Shown here: piece by piece, positions 34,884 to 43,597 of the stretch
How the letters are laid out: the number at the start of each line of letters is the position of its first letter
Numbering within the stretch: position 1 is the first letter of the stretch
Assembly (NCBI GenBank): GCA_905235445.1
Contig: CAJOLJ010000034.1
Location: 1-64,000 of the forward strand
Reading direction: 5' to 3'
DNA from: an uncultured Bacteroidales bacterium
Lineage (GTDB): Bacteria > Bacteroidota > Bacteroidia > Bacteroidales > UBA932
Length of the DNA stretch: 64,000 bases
Notes under the pieces: model-generated
What the model was told of the DNA's origin: nothing
Database searches by the model: none
Seen by the model: only the letters and a program-made list of their open reading frames with translations
Translations under genes and position numbers: made by a program

Positions 34884-35280
34884 CTCACCTCAAATCGTCC
34901 ATGTGGCCTTTACACCTTCGCCATCTCCTTGGAAGGGAAGGCAAAGAAGGGCGTTTTGTTTCCAAAAAAGGATTTTTATTAAAAACACTCTTTTTATAAA
35001 AAGCTTGTTTTTATTAGTTTTCATCGCATTCGCAATCTGCGGTGCCGGGGAAAATGTCGCCCCCAAAGGCTAACCTCAAAAAAATACAGCTTTTGTTTGT
35101 AGGAAAGAAATATCTTATTACCTTTGCAGTGTACTAATAATCTAATGCACTAAGATTGTTTGGGGCTAAATTTGATTTTCATTAAAAATTTATCGAATTT
35201 CATTAAATAATTAAAAAATTCCTATATTTGCACTGCAAAAGGAAACATAAACGGAACAGTTAACAGCGTCCATATATACT
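34884..35280. promoter_or_regulatory. AT-rich regulatory region of the efflux operon
   Basis: No gene is supported, although a short forward frame with a hydrophobic stretch (34980-35073) exists. A full promoter, TTTG (35096-35099) - 19 bases - TACCTTTG (35119-35126), is followed at once by the inverted repeat AGTGTA (35128-35133) / TGCACT (35146-35151), which looks like a GntR/YtrA-type operator. A second -7 box TATATTTG is at 35223-35230, 50 bases before the ABC gene. Confidence 0.6.
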
Positions 35281-36003
35281 ATGCTCATTGAACTTCATGA
35301 CATAAACAAGACCTACGGGGGAGCCCAACCCCTTCACGTCCTCAAGGGAGTGAACCTCTCGATAGACGAGGGAGAGTTCGTATCCATTATGGGGGCGTCC
35401 GGAAGCGGGAAGTCCACACTCCTGAATATCCTCGGAATCCTTGACTCGTACGACAGCGGGCAGTACTACATAGACGGGAAACTCATCTGGAACCTTACCG
35501 AAAAGCAGGGTGCCCACTACCGCAACAAAATGATCGGGTTCATCTTCCAGTCATACAATCTGATTCCGTTCAAGACGGCGGTGGAGAACGTGGAACTTCC
35601 GCTTTTCTATCAAGGCATCGCCCGTCGCAAGCGCCATGACATGGCGATGGAATACCTGGACCGTCTCGGACTGAGGGACTGGGCGACTCATTTCCCCAAC
35701 GAGATGTCCGGGGGACAGAAGCAGAGGGTGGCCATAGCCCGAGCCCTTGTCACAAACCCCCGCATCATCCTCGCCGACGAACCCACGGGGGCACTTGACT
35801 CCAAGACCTCGGTGGAGATCATGGACCTGCTGGCGGAACTGAACCGGGAACAGAAGATGACAATAATAGTGGTGACCCACGAAAGCGGAGTCGCCAACGC
35901 CACGGACAAGATAATCCACATCAAGGACGGAATCATCGGTTCCATAGAGCTAAACCGCTCCCACGACTCCCTGCCATTCTCCCCTTCAGGCATAATGAAG
36001 TAA
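35281..36003 (+). CDS. ABC transporter ATP-binding protein (MacB/LolD type)
   Basis: A 240-residue cytosolic ATPase. Walker A GASGSGKSTLLN is at about residues 39-50, the signature MSGGQKQRVAIARAL in the middle, and Walker B RIILADEPTGALDSKT follows; a switch His is in VVTHESG. This subfamily powers mechanotransmission exporters rather than ordinary flux pumps. First gene of a five-gene operon with two permeases, a membrane-fusion protein and a TolC-type channel; 12 bases separate it from the next gene. Confidence 0.95.
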   Translation: MLIELHDINKTYGGAQPLHVLKGVNLSIDEGEFVSIMGASGSGKSTLLNILGILDSYDSGQYYIDGKLIWNLTEKQGAHYRNKMIGFIFQSYNLIPFKTAVENVELPLFYQGIARRKRHDMAMEYLDRLGLRDWATHFPNEMSGGQKQRVAIARALVTNPRIILADEPTGALDSKTSVEIMDLLAELNREQKMTIIVVTHESGVANATDKIIHIKDGIIGSIELNRSHDSLPFSPSGIMK

Positions 36004-36015
36004 TCCACCCCAGCA

Positions 36016-37293
36016 ATGCGAGACATTCTACAGGAGACTCTCTCCTCCATTAAGCAGAACGTGCTGCGAACTTCCCTCACCGGGTTCGCCGTGGCATGGG
36101 GCATCTTCATGCTCATAGTGCTGCTTGGGACCGGAAACGGTGTGCTGAACGCCCTTCTCGCCTCCGAGGCGGACTCCATGGAACACTCCATGGTAGCCTA
36201 TCAAGGAAGGACTTCCAAGGCTTGGGAAGGGTTCGAAAAGGGGAGGAGGATTGATTTTGACACAAGGGACGTCGATGCCCTGGAGGAAGGTGACTTCTTC
36301 ACAAACTATGTTGACGAGGTCTGCCCGGCAATTTACCAGACTGCCCAGCTCACCCTCGGGGACAAGTTCTTCACCGGCACGATCCTGGGACTGACACCGG
36401 TATTCAAGGACATCCAGAACGTGCAGATCCTCTCGGGAAGGTTCATAAACACTCCCGACTGCAACGAAAGGAGAAAGGTGGTGGTGATCGGATCCTCGGA
36501 GGTGCAGCAGCTCCTCGGGATGGATGCCAAGATGAGCTCAATTGTCGGCCGGTGGGTGAAGATAGGTCCGTTCTCGTATCAAGTGGTCGGTGTGTACAAG
36601 TCCGACGAGAGCAGAGGCGGGGGATCGCCCGATCTGTACGCCCCCTATACCACCATAAGTACCATATACAATATGGGGAAGCACATTCCCCAGATATATT
36701 TCTCTTTCCACGGAATCGAGACCGAGGAGCAGGGCGAGGCGTTCGAGGAGGCTCTGCGCCGCGGCGTGAATTCCAGGCACATGGCCGACCCTACCGACCG
36801 GTCAACCATGTATCTGTGGAACCGCCTGTCCTCGTCCCAGCAGATAGCCAAGGCCATCCGCATCATAAACATAGCACTGTGGATCCTGGGTATATTCACG
36901 CTGCTTAGCGGTATCGTGGGTGTGTCCAACATCATGCTCATCTCCGTGAAGGAAAGGACCCACGAGTTCGGCATCCGCAAGGCTATCGGCGCCACCCCCG
37001 GATACATCCTCACACTCATAATAACCGAAAGCGTGATCATCACGGCTTTCTTCGGCTACATCGGCATGGTGGGAGGCCTCCTGGCCAACCATATAATGGA
37101 CCTGGAGATGGGAGGCAAGAGCATGGATGCGGGCATAGTCTCCATGAAACTGTTCGTGAACCCCACGGTGGGGATGGACGTTGCCATAGGTGCTACGGTC
37201 CTTCTCATTGTCGCAGGGACCATAGCGGGACTCATCCCGGCATGGAAAGCATCCCACGTAAAACCCATCGAGGCCCTGCGCCAGGAAAAGTAA
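36016..37293 (+). CDS. ABC transporter permease (MacB/FtsX type), first
   Basis: A 425-residue membrane protein with one N-terminal transmembrane helix, a large periplasmic domain (about 50-280) and three C-terminal helices, the MacB topology. The FtsX region shows KERTHEFGIRKAIGATPGYI. It would pair with the second permease, using the ATPase upstream and the adaptor and TolC downstream to expel peptides, macrolide-like drugs or lipids. The substrate is not predictable. Confidence 0.93.
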   Translation: MRDILQETLSSIKQNVLRTSLTGFAVAWGIFMLIVLLGTGNGVLNALLASEADSMEHSMVAYQGRTSKAWEGFEKGRRIDFDTRDVDALEEGDFFTNYVDEVCPAIYQTAQLTLGDKFFTGTILGLTPVFKDIQNVQILSGRFINTPDCNERRKVVVIGSSEVQQLLGMDAKMSSIVGRWVKIGPFSYQVVGVYKSDESRGGGSPDLYAPYTTISTIYNMGKHIPQIYFSFHGIETEEQGEAFEEALRRGVNSRHMADPTDRSTMYLWNRLSSSQQIAKAIRIINIALWILGIFTLLSGIVGVSNIMLISVKERTHEFGIRKAIGATPGYILTLIITESVIITAFFGYIGMVGGLLANHIMDLEMGGKSMDAGIVSMKLFVNPTVGMDVAIGATVLLIVAGTIAGLIPAWKASHVKPIEALRQEK

Positions 37294-37306
37294 AGAACTG
37301 CAAGAG

Positions 37307-38605
37307 ATGAAAAGAAACTCAAATACAGACTCCGAACAGCGCGGACCCCGCTTCCGGCTCATCCCCTTCGACAGGGATGTCCTCGGCGAAATCTGGTCCA
37401 GCATCGAGAGGAACCGCAGCCGCTCCCTGCTCACCGGGTTCGGGGTGTTCTGGGGGATATTCATGCTGCTGACACTGATGGGAGCCGGGGACGGACTCAG
37501 GGCGATACTGATGGCTGAGCTCCAGGGGTTCGCCACGAATTCAGGAATATTTGTGGCGGACCGTACCTCCAAGCCGTACAAGGGGCTTTCCGCGGATAGG
37601 TACTGGCAAATGACTACAGCTGACATCGACCATATCCGTGCCTCCGTCCCGGAGGTCGAGGCCGTGACGGGAGTCCTTACGGTATGGGGCCAGAGCGCCC
37701 TGTACGGGGAGAACACGTCCTCCTGCCAGGCGAAGGGCGTCTTCCCGGAATATACCAAGATTGAGGAACCTTCCCTCAAGTACGGCAGGTACATAAACAA
37801 AGTGGACGTGGACCAGGAAAGGAAGGTCTGCGTCATAGGAAAGAGGGTTTACCGCGACCTCTTCCCCGGCGGGGGAGACCCCTGCGGGGAGTATATAAAG
37901 TTCGGGGACACATACTACAAGGTGGTGGGAGTGGACATGAGCAGCGGAAACATCTCCATAAACGGAAGCGCCGACCGCTCGGTCACCATACCTGCATCCG
38001 TTGTCCAGAAACTCTACAACAAGGGGAACAATGTGGACCTCATCAGCATTGTCGCAAAGCCGAACTGCAAGATCAAGCCCATCCTTGCGCAGTGCCGCAC
38101 CCTGATAGCCAGGGAGCATCTGCTTGACCCCACCGACAGGAAGGCCATCATGGAAATCAATCTCGAGGAGATGTTCGGGATAATAGACAACCTTTTCAAA
38201 GGAATCAACATCCTCATCTGGCTCGTCGGGTTCGGAACCCTCCTGGCCGCAGCCATCGGCGTATCCAACATCATGATGGTGACAGTGAAGGAAAGGACCA
38301 CGGAAATCGGTATCCGAAGGGCAATAGGCGCCACACCCCAGATGATCCTCTCCCAGATAATGAGCGAGAGCGTCATACTTACAATCATCGCCGGGGTCGG
38401 GGGAATAATACTCTCCGTCATGATACTTAGCGCCGCTGACATCCTGGTGAAGGGTGCGGACATCCCCCCGGTATCTTTCCAGGTGAGTTTCACGATGGCG
38501 ACAGTGGCGCTTCTGATCCTTACCTTCCTTGGACTTCTCGCCGGACTTCCGCCCTCGCTCCGGGCAATGGCCATAAGGCCGGTGGATGCAATGCGTGACG
38601 AATAA
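37307..38605 (+). CDS. ABC transporter permease (MacB/FtsX type), second
   Basis: A 432-residue protein with the same topology as its neighbour: N-terminal helix around residues 45-65, periplasmic domain, and an FtsX domain with KERTTEIGIRRAIGATPQMI. The two permeases are related but clearly diverged, so they probably form a heterodimer. It starts 13 bases after the first permease. Confidence 0.93.
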   Translation: MKRNSNTDSEQRGPRFRLIPFDRDVLGEIWSSIERNRSRSLLTGFGVFWGIFMLLTLMGAGDGLRAILMAELQGFATNSGIFVADRTSKPYKGLSADRYWQMTTADIDHIRASVPEVEAVTGVLTVWGQSALYGENTSSCQAKGVFPEYTKIEEPSLKYGRYINKVDVDQERKVCVIGKRVYRDLFPGGGDPCGEYIKFGDTYYKVVGVDMSSGNISINGSADRSVTIPASVVQKLYNKGNNVDLISIVAKPNCKIKPILAQCRTLIAREHLLDPTDRKAIMEINLEEMFGIIDNLFKGINILIWLVGFGTLLAAAIGVSNIMMVTVKERTTEIGIRRAIGATPQMILSQIMSESVILTIIAGVGGIILSVMILSAADILVKGADIPPVSFQVSFTMATVALLILTFLGLLAGLPPSLRAMAIRPVDAMRDE

Positions 38606-38665
38606 AAAACATATAACAATACAAGCCGGGAGAAAGAGCCACTCCCTTACAGTACATATCTCATT

Positions 38666-39775
38666 ATGAAAAAGATCAGAAACATAATTCTTCTAACCGT
38701 CCTGGGTGCCATCCTCATTGGCATATTCGTGTACCTGTACAGGAAATCACGTCCGGAGAAAGTCGTATATGAACAACTGGAAGTAACCGTCGGGGACATA
38801 GCGAGGACCGCGGTTGTCAACGGGACCATCGTTCCCCGGAACGAAGTGAACATAAAGCCCCAGATAAGCGGGATCATCTCCGAACTGTACAAGGAGGCGG
38901 GACAGAGCGTGAAGGAAGGGGAGGTCATCGCAAAAGTGAAGGTCATCCCGGAAATGAGCACCCTGAGCAGTGCCCAGAGCAGGCTTCGCCTAGCGGATCT
39001 CAACCTCGAGCAGGCCCAGCGCAACTATGACAGGGAGAAAAGCCTCTATGACCGTCAACTGGTATCCGCCGAGGAATACGAGCAGGTCCGCCAGGCGCTG
39101 TCCCAGGCCAAGGAGGAGAGGGCAGCTGCGCAGGAGTCACTGGAAGTCATCCGTGACGGGGTGTCCGCAAGAAGTGCATCGTCTTCTTCGACCCTTATCC
39201 GTTCCACCATTTCAGGACTCATACTCGATGTCCCTGTCAAGGTCGGGAACTCCGTGATTCTGTCGAACACCTTCAATGACGGAACCACCATCGCCACAGT
39301 GGCTGACATGAACGACCTCATATTCGATGGGAACGTGGACGAGACCGAGGTCGGAAGGCTGCTGGAAGGAACTCCGGTCACGATAAAGATAGGCGCCCTC
39401 CAGGACCTGAGCCTGGATGCATCCCTGGAATACATTTCCCCGAAGGCGACGGTTAACAACGGTGCGAACCAGTTCGAGATCAAGGCGGCGGTGAACGTTC
39501 CTTCCACGGTGAAGATCCGCTCGGGGTACAGTGCCAACGCAACCATAGTCCTCCAGAAGGTGGAGGGAGTGGTCCGCGTCCCGGAAAGCGCCTTGGTGTT
39601 CGACGGTGACTCCTCCTTTGTGTACAAAGTCACAGGACCGGAGGCATACGAAAAGACTCCCATCACAACCGGCATAAGTGACGGGGTGAACATGGAAGTC
39701 CGCTCAGGACTGTCCGAGGGAGAGAAAGTGAGGGGTAACAAGATAATAGCCTCCTCCACCGATGAGAATAAGTAG
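38666..39775 (+). CDS. Periplasmic adaptor (MacA/HlyD family)
   Basis: A 369-residue membrane-fusion protein. An N-terminal anchor helix (IILLTVLGAILIGIFVYLY) is followed by the lipoyl-type half domain (VNGTIVPRNEVNIKPQISG), a coiled coil over about residues 95-170 (NLEQAQRNYDREKSLYDRQL), the second lipoyl half and beta-barrel. It links the inner-membrane ABC pump to the outer-membrane TolC-like channel encoded next. Confidence 0.93.
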   Translation: MKKIRNIILLTVLGAILIGIFVYLYRKSRPEKVVYEQLEVTVGDIARTAVVNGTIVPRNEVNIKPQISGIISELYKEAGQSVKEGEVIAKVKVIPEMSTLSSAQSRLRLADLNLEQAQRNYDREKSLYDRQLVSAEEYEQVRQALSQAKEERAAAQESLEVIRDGVSARSASSSSTLIRSTISGLILDVPVKVGNSVILSNTFNDGTTIATVADMNDLIFDGNVDETEVGRLLEGTPVTIKIGALQDLSLDASLEYISPKATVNNGANQFEIKAAVNVPSTVKIRSGYSANATIVLQKVEGVVRVPESALVFDGDSSFVYKVTGPEAYEKTPITTGISDGVNMEVRSGLSEGEKVRGNKIIASSTDENK

Positions 39776-39796
39776 AGGCACACAAAGAGTAGAGCA

Positions 39797-41161
39797 ATGA
39801 AAAATAGAACGACAATAATGGCGGGAGGGTTCCTGACATCACTACTCCTTCTTCTCTTTGTCCAGGGCGGTGTCGCATACGGCCAGGGGCAGCAGGGGAA
39901 AGTGTGGAGCCTGCAGGAGTGCATAGATTACGCCCTCGAGCATAACATCAGCATCAAGAGCGAGGAAATCAATCTCCAGATGCAGGAAGTGCAGCTCAGT
40001 TCAGCCCGCTCTGCCTTCCTTCCCTCTGTGAGTGCCTCCGCCTCCCAGAACTTCTCCTTCGGCAGGGGCCTTACTTCAGACAATACATACGACAACTCCA
40101 ATACCACCTCCACAGGACTGAACCTTGGTGCGGAAGTGCCTATATTCCAGGGGTTCTCGAGGAAGAACAACCTTGAACTTGCCTCCCTCAATCTCGATGC
40201 CTCGACTGCCGACCTCCAAAAAGCGAAGGAGAACCTCGGGGTCACGATTGCGAAGGCCTATGTGCAGATTCTTTACGATATGGAGATAGTGAAGGTGGCC
40301 CAGGGTCAGATAGAAATAGACTCCCTCCAGGTTGAAAGGCTTACCGAGATGGTATCCCGCGGGAAACAGAGCCCTTCGGAGTTGTCCCGCCAGAAAGCTT
40401 CCCTCTCGCAGTCCCGCCTGCAGCTGACCCAGGCAAAAGGTAACCTCAGGATGGCCATCCTGGACCTTACGCAGCTTCTGGAACTTCCTTCCCCGGAAGG
40501 GTTCGAAGTGGTGGAACCGGATGCATCGGTACTTGAAGGGGGACTAGTGGAAAGTCCGGAGGACATCTACGCCGCGGCCGTCCAGTCCCGTCCATCTGTC
40601 ATATCGGAAGAAAAGAGACTCAGTGCGGCCGAGACAAGCATTGCGATAGCGAAGGCTTCCTACTATCCTTCGATATCCCTTAGCGGAGGGATAGGGACCA
40701 ACTACTACACAAACTCCTCCTATCCGTCGGCATCGTTCTCCTCCCAGATGAAAAGCAACTTCAGCCAGTTCCTGGGACTGAGCCTGGGGATTCCGATTTT
40801 TGACAGGTTCTCCACAAGAAACCAGGTTAAGACAGCCCGTCTTCGCTACGATGCCCAGGCTCTCACCCTGGAGAATACCCGCAAGTCCCTTTACAAGGAA
40901 ATCCAGCAGGCCTGTTCATCCGCTATCACTTCACAGGAAAAACTCCTGTCCAGCGAGGCAGTGCTGACAGCTACCCAGGAAGCCTTCGACCTCACCCAGG
41001 CAAAGTATGAGAACGGAATGGCGGGGGTGACTGAGTTCAACGAGGCCCGCAACTCCCTTATGAAAGCCCGCTCCGACCTGGTCCAGGCACGGTACGAGAA
41101 CCTCCTTCAAAGAGCGATAGTCCGCTTCTATAAGGACGGGACGGTAAGTCTGGATAAATAG
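39797..41161 (+). CDS. TolC-family outer membrane efflux protein
   Basis: A 454-residue secreted protein with the signal peptide ending VAYGQGQQ and two outer-membrane-efflux repeats rich in long alpha-helical heptads (WSLQECIDYALEHNISIKS at the start; AKYENGMAGVTEFNEARNSL near the end). It forms the outer-membrane duct of the tripartite pump. Last gene of the operon, 21 bases after the adaptor. Confidence 0.93.
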   Translation: MKNRTTIMAGGFLTSLLLLLFVQGGVAYGQGQQGKVWSLQECIDYALEHNISIKSEEINLQMQEVQLSSARSAFLPSVSASASQNFSFGRGLTSDNTYDNSNTTSTGLNLGAEVPIFQGFSRKNNLELASLNLDASTADLQKAKENLGVTIAKAYVQILYDMEIVKVAQGQIEIDSLQVERLTEMVSRGKQSPSELSRQKASLSQSRLQLTQAKGNLRMAILDLTQLLELPSPEGFEVVEPDASVLEGGLVESPEDIYAAAVQSRPSVISEEKRLSAAETSIAIAKASYYPSISLSGGIGTNYYTNSSYPSASFSSQMKSNFSQFLGLSLGIPIFDRFSTRNQVKTARLRYDAQALTLENTRKSLYKEIQQACSSAITSQEKLLSSEAVLTATQEAFDLTQAKYENGMAGVTEFNEARNSLMKARSDLVQARYENLLQRAIVRFYKDGTVSLDK

Positions 41162-41215
41162 GTCAGGAGAGAAAAGAAAGCAATCTGTTTGAAATAATAC
41201 GTGTGTTTAGTTTGG

Positions 41216-41295
41216 TCCTGCCTTCCGGATGTGCCTGTGCGGTACTGAGGGAAGGCAGGATTATTTGGCAGCAAGAGTGATTCTTGCTGCCAAAT
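41216..41295. terminator. Two strong adjacent hairpins between convergent genes
   Basis: A perfect 11-bp stem TCCTGCCTTCC (41216-41226) / GGAAGGCAGGA (41250-41260) is followed by a perfect 14-bp stem ATTTGGCAGCAAGA (41263-41276) / TCTTGCTGCCAAAT (41282-41295). They lie between the converging TolC and butyrate kinase genes. T runs are weak, so besides termination an RNA-stability role is possible. Confidence 0.55.
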
Positions 41296-41344
41296 ATGAG
41301 GTGTTTTTGCTCCGGAATGTGAGGTAGTCTTGGTCAACAAGCGC

Positions 41345-42496
41345 TCAGTCCGCCACTATGGCGTTCTTGTCGTAGCGATGGATGGGGACCTCTTTCGCCA
41401 GGATCAAGTAGCCGTAGCGTGAGAGGCTCTCGAAGTAGTGTTCCCCGGGATATTCCTTCACGGGGGCCAGGAATCCCACTCTTTCCTCTATCCTGGAAGT
41501 GATCTCGTCATAGGCGGCAAGGTCACCGGTCAGTATAATGACATCCACTTTCCCTTTCAAGGTGGCCGCCCCGGCACAGATGTGCTTGGATATCCCGAGG
41601 CAGAATGCATCCAGGAAAAGGGCCTCGTCTTTGGCGCCGTCATTGGCCCTGCGGATTATTTCTCCCATGTCGGAAGTCCCGAAGTAGGCGACGGCCCCTC
41701 CTTCCCCGACCAGTTTCCTCTTGATTTCGCCCTCGGTGAATTTTCCGCTGAAGCACATTTCCACAAGAGGGAAAGCAGGACAGGTGCCGGCCCTTTCGGG
41801 AGTGAAGGGCCCGTCACCGCCGAGGCCGTTGTTGGTGTCGATTACCTCACCGTTACGGTGGACAGTGACAGTGATGCCGCCTCCCAGGTGGGCGACTATG
41901 GCATGGAGTCCCTCCTCGCTTCTTTCTTCCTCATCGAGGTACAGCCTGACGGCAGCCCTGGAATTGAGGGCATGGAAGAATGCCCTGCGGGGGAATTCAG
42001 GTATGCCGCCAAGACGGCACTCGGGTGCCATTTCATCTGACATGGGGGCATCTGCGATGTATGCCCGGCATGTGCCGAAAGGGGAAGGCTCCCCTTTCTG
42101 GGAGTCCCTCATCTCATTTATCATGTCTGCCAGGTCGTCCGCTATGACAGGTCCCAGGTTGACTGCATGAACCCCGTCACGGCAGGTCAGGAGAACATCC
42201 CTCATGTCCCTGTTCACGCGGTACACCCCTGTACGCACAGGGGCGAAAAGACCGCCTCGGGCCATGATGATGTCAATGTCGGTAAGAGAGATTCCCTCCT
42301 CCGAGAGAACGGAGAGGACTTCGTCCCGGCGCCATGCCTCCTGGTCCATTATCTTGGGGAAAGAAGCTATCTTGTATGCAGAGTGGTTGAGGGTCCTGAT
42401 GAAGACCTTCCGGTTGTCGCGTAAATACCCGATACGGGTAGTGAGGCTTCCTGTCTCAAGGATCAGGATGCGGCCTCGGTCTAAGGTTTTTGTCAT
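41345..42496 (-). CDS. buk: Butyrate kinase
   Basis: A 383-residue cytosolic kinase of the acetokinase family. LETGSLTTRIGYL near the N-terminus is the phosphate-binding strand, MARGGLFAPVRTGVYRVN and HLGGGITVTVHRNGEVID are family signatures. It forms ATP from butyryl phosphate, or works on related branched acyl phosphates. No phosphate butyryltransferase gene lies next to it. A reverse-strand TAGATTTG at 42528-42535 is a plausible -7 element. Confidence 0.92.
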   Translation of the reverse strand: MTKTLDRGRILILETGSLTTRIGYLRDNRKVFIRTLNHSAYKIASFPKIMDQEAWRRDEVLSVLSEEGISLTDIDIIMARGGLFAPVRTGVYRVNRDMRDVLLTCRDGVHAVNLGPVIADDLADMINEMRDSQKGEPSPFGTCRAYIADAPMSDEMAPECRLGGIPEFPRRAFFHALNSRAAVRLYLDEEERSEEGLHAIVAHLGGGITVTVHRNGEVIDTNNGLGGDGPFTPERAGTCPAFPLVEMCFSGKFTEGEIKRKLVGEGGAVAYFGTSDMGEIIRRANDGAKDEALFLDAFCLGISKHICAGAATLKGKVDVIILTGDLAAYDEITSRIEERVGFLAPVKEYPGEHYFESLSRYGYLILAKEVPIHRYDKNAIVAD

Positions 42497-42697
42497 CGTC
42501 TATTGCAGGTTTGGAGCTTTCGCTGTGCAAATCTACGAATATATTTCCAAAGCGGGGTCTTCCGGTGTGATGATGCCGGGGAAAAGGATGTCATCTTCGG
42601 GCGGTCTCCCAGTGTGGGTGGGGGCCCCTGCAGAAGGTCCGGTCTATGAAAAGGGCGGGATTTTATGCAAGAACTTTTTTAAAAGGCGGTTTTTGTC

Positions 42698-42705
42698 TAC
42701 TTTTG
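42698..42705 (+). promoter_or_regulatory. Promoter -7 element
   Basis: TACTTTTG matches TAnnTTTG and lies 23 bases before the start at 42729. It is divergent from the butyrate kinase promoter. Confidence 0.6.
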
Positions 42706-42728
42706 TTGTGCAATCAACTACATAGGAA

Positions 42729-43493
42729 ATGATCATTGTAGAATCTTGGACCAAGAACCTGACCAATCTCCAGAAGCAGTATCCCGACGCAGTCATAATC
42801 GATGTCACCGAACAGGCCCCGGATGAGTTCGTCCGCTTCAGTCCTTTTTATCCCCATGGCGGAATCCCGGTCCCGTTTTCTTTCGGTTGGATGTCCCAAA
42901 CCGTCGAAGGAATCTGGCAGGGACTCAAGATTTTCGCTCATCATGGCATCGATACCGGAAAGTTCAACATCTCTGACAGGAAGAGCCTCAGGCGGACAAC
43001 CCGCCGCTATGGTCCCGTTACCGGCTACAGAAAAGGTGTCAGGGGCGCTGAGATACTGGACTACCTGTCCGCACGGAAACTCATCTTCGCTTCCGCCTAT
43101 CTGTGGGTGATGGAACACAGGCTTACCGGCCTTTTGTCAAAACTGCGCGACCTCTCGGAAAACAAGACCGTAATACTTCTGGATCACGAGACCAACTGCG
43201 ATATCGAGGACCTTTCCAGTCCCCTTTCGCATGCCTACCTGATAAAGTCCTACATCGAGGGGAATTACCCAATCCCCTTGACCCTTCCTCCTTCCCCCGA
43301 GGAGAAGGAGGTATACGAAGTGGGAACGCCGGTGTACCATCCGATGTTCGGTCCCGCAGTAGTCCTGGAGGACCTGGGAGAAAGGGTCAGGGTGGACTTC
43401 GAAGGGGAGGAAGTGCTCCTTCAGAAGCGCTATGCGAAGCTCCTGAGGATTTACGAAAACTATCCCGATGGGGATTATCCAGATGATGAGTAG
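42729..43493 (+). CDS. DUF6939-like protein with a UvrD/CarD-type C-terminal domain
   Basis: A 254-residue cytosolic protein. The first 165 residues (IIVESWTKNLTNLQKQYPDA, SPFYPHGGIPVPFS, QTVEGIWQGLKIF) resemble a family of unknown function found in Bacteroidetes that I believe is DUF6939. The C-terminal 60 residues (EVGTPVYHPMFGPAVVLEDL, then VRVDFEGEEVLLQKRYAKL) resemble the small Tudor-like domain at the end of UvrD/PcrA helicases or CarD, used for contact with RNA polymerase. A role around transcription or repair is a guess. Monocistronic. Confidence 0.7.
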   Translation: MIIVESWTKNLTNLQKQYPDAVIIDVTEQAPDEFVRFSPFYPHGGIPVPFSFGWMSQTVEGIWQGLKIFAHHGIDTGKFNISDRKSLRRTTRRYGPVTGYRKGVRGAEILDYLSARKLIFASAYLWVMEHRLTGLLSKLRDLSENKTVILLDHETNCDIEDLSSPLSHAYLIKSYIEGNYPIPLTLPPSPEEKEVYEVGTPVYHPMFGPAVVLEDLGERVRVDFEGEEVLLQKRYAKLLRIYENYPDGDYPDDE

Positions 43494-43597
43494 AAAGTAA
43501 GGAGAAGAAGATAGGGGAAAGGGAAAAAAAGAAAGGGCGGAGGTGAGAGAGTCACTGCTTCGTCCTTTCTGCCGTAAATGATTCCTTAGCCTCGAAT

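Noticed and set aside
34980-35073. Short forward frame with a hydrophobic stretch
   Set aside because: AT-rich low-complexity sequence without a ribosome-binding site, inside the regulatory region of the efflux operon.
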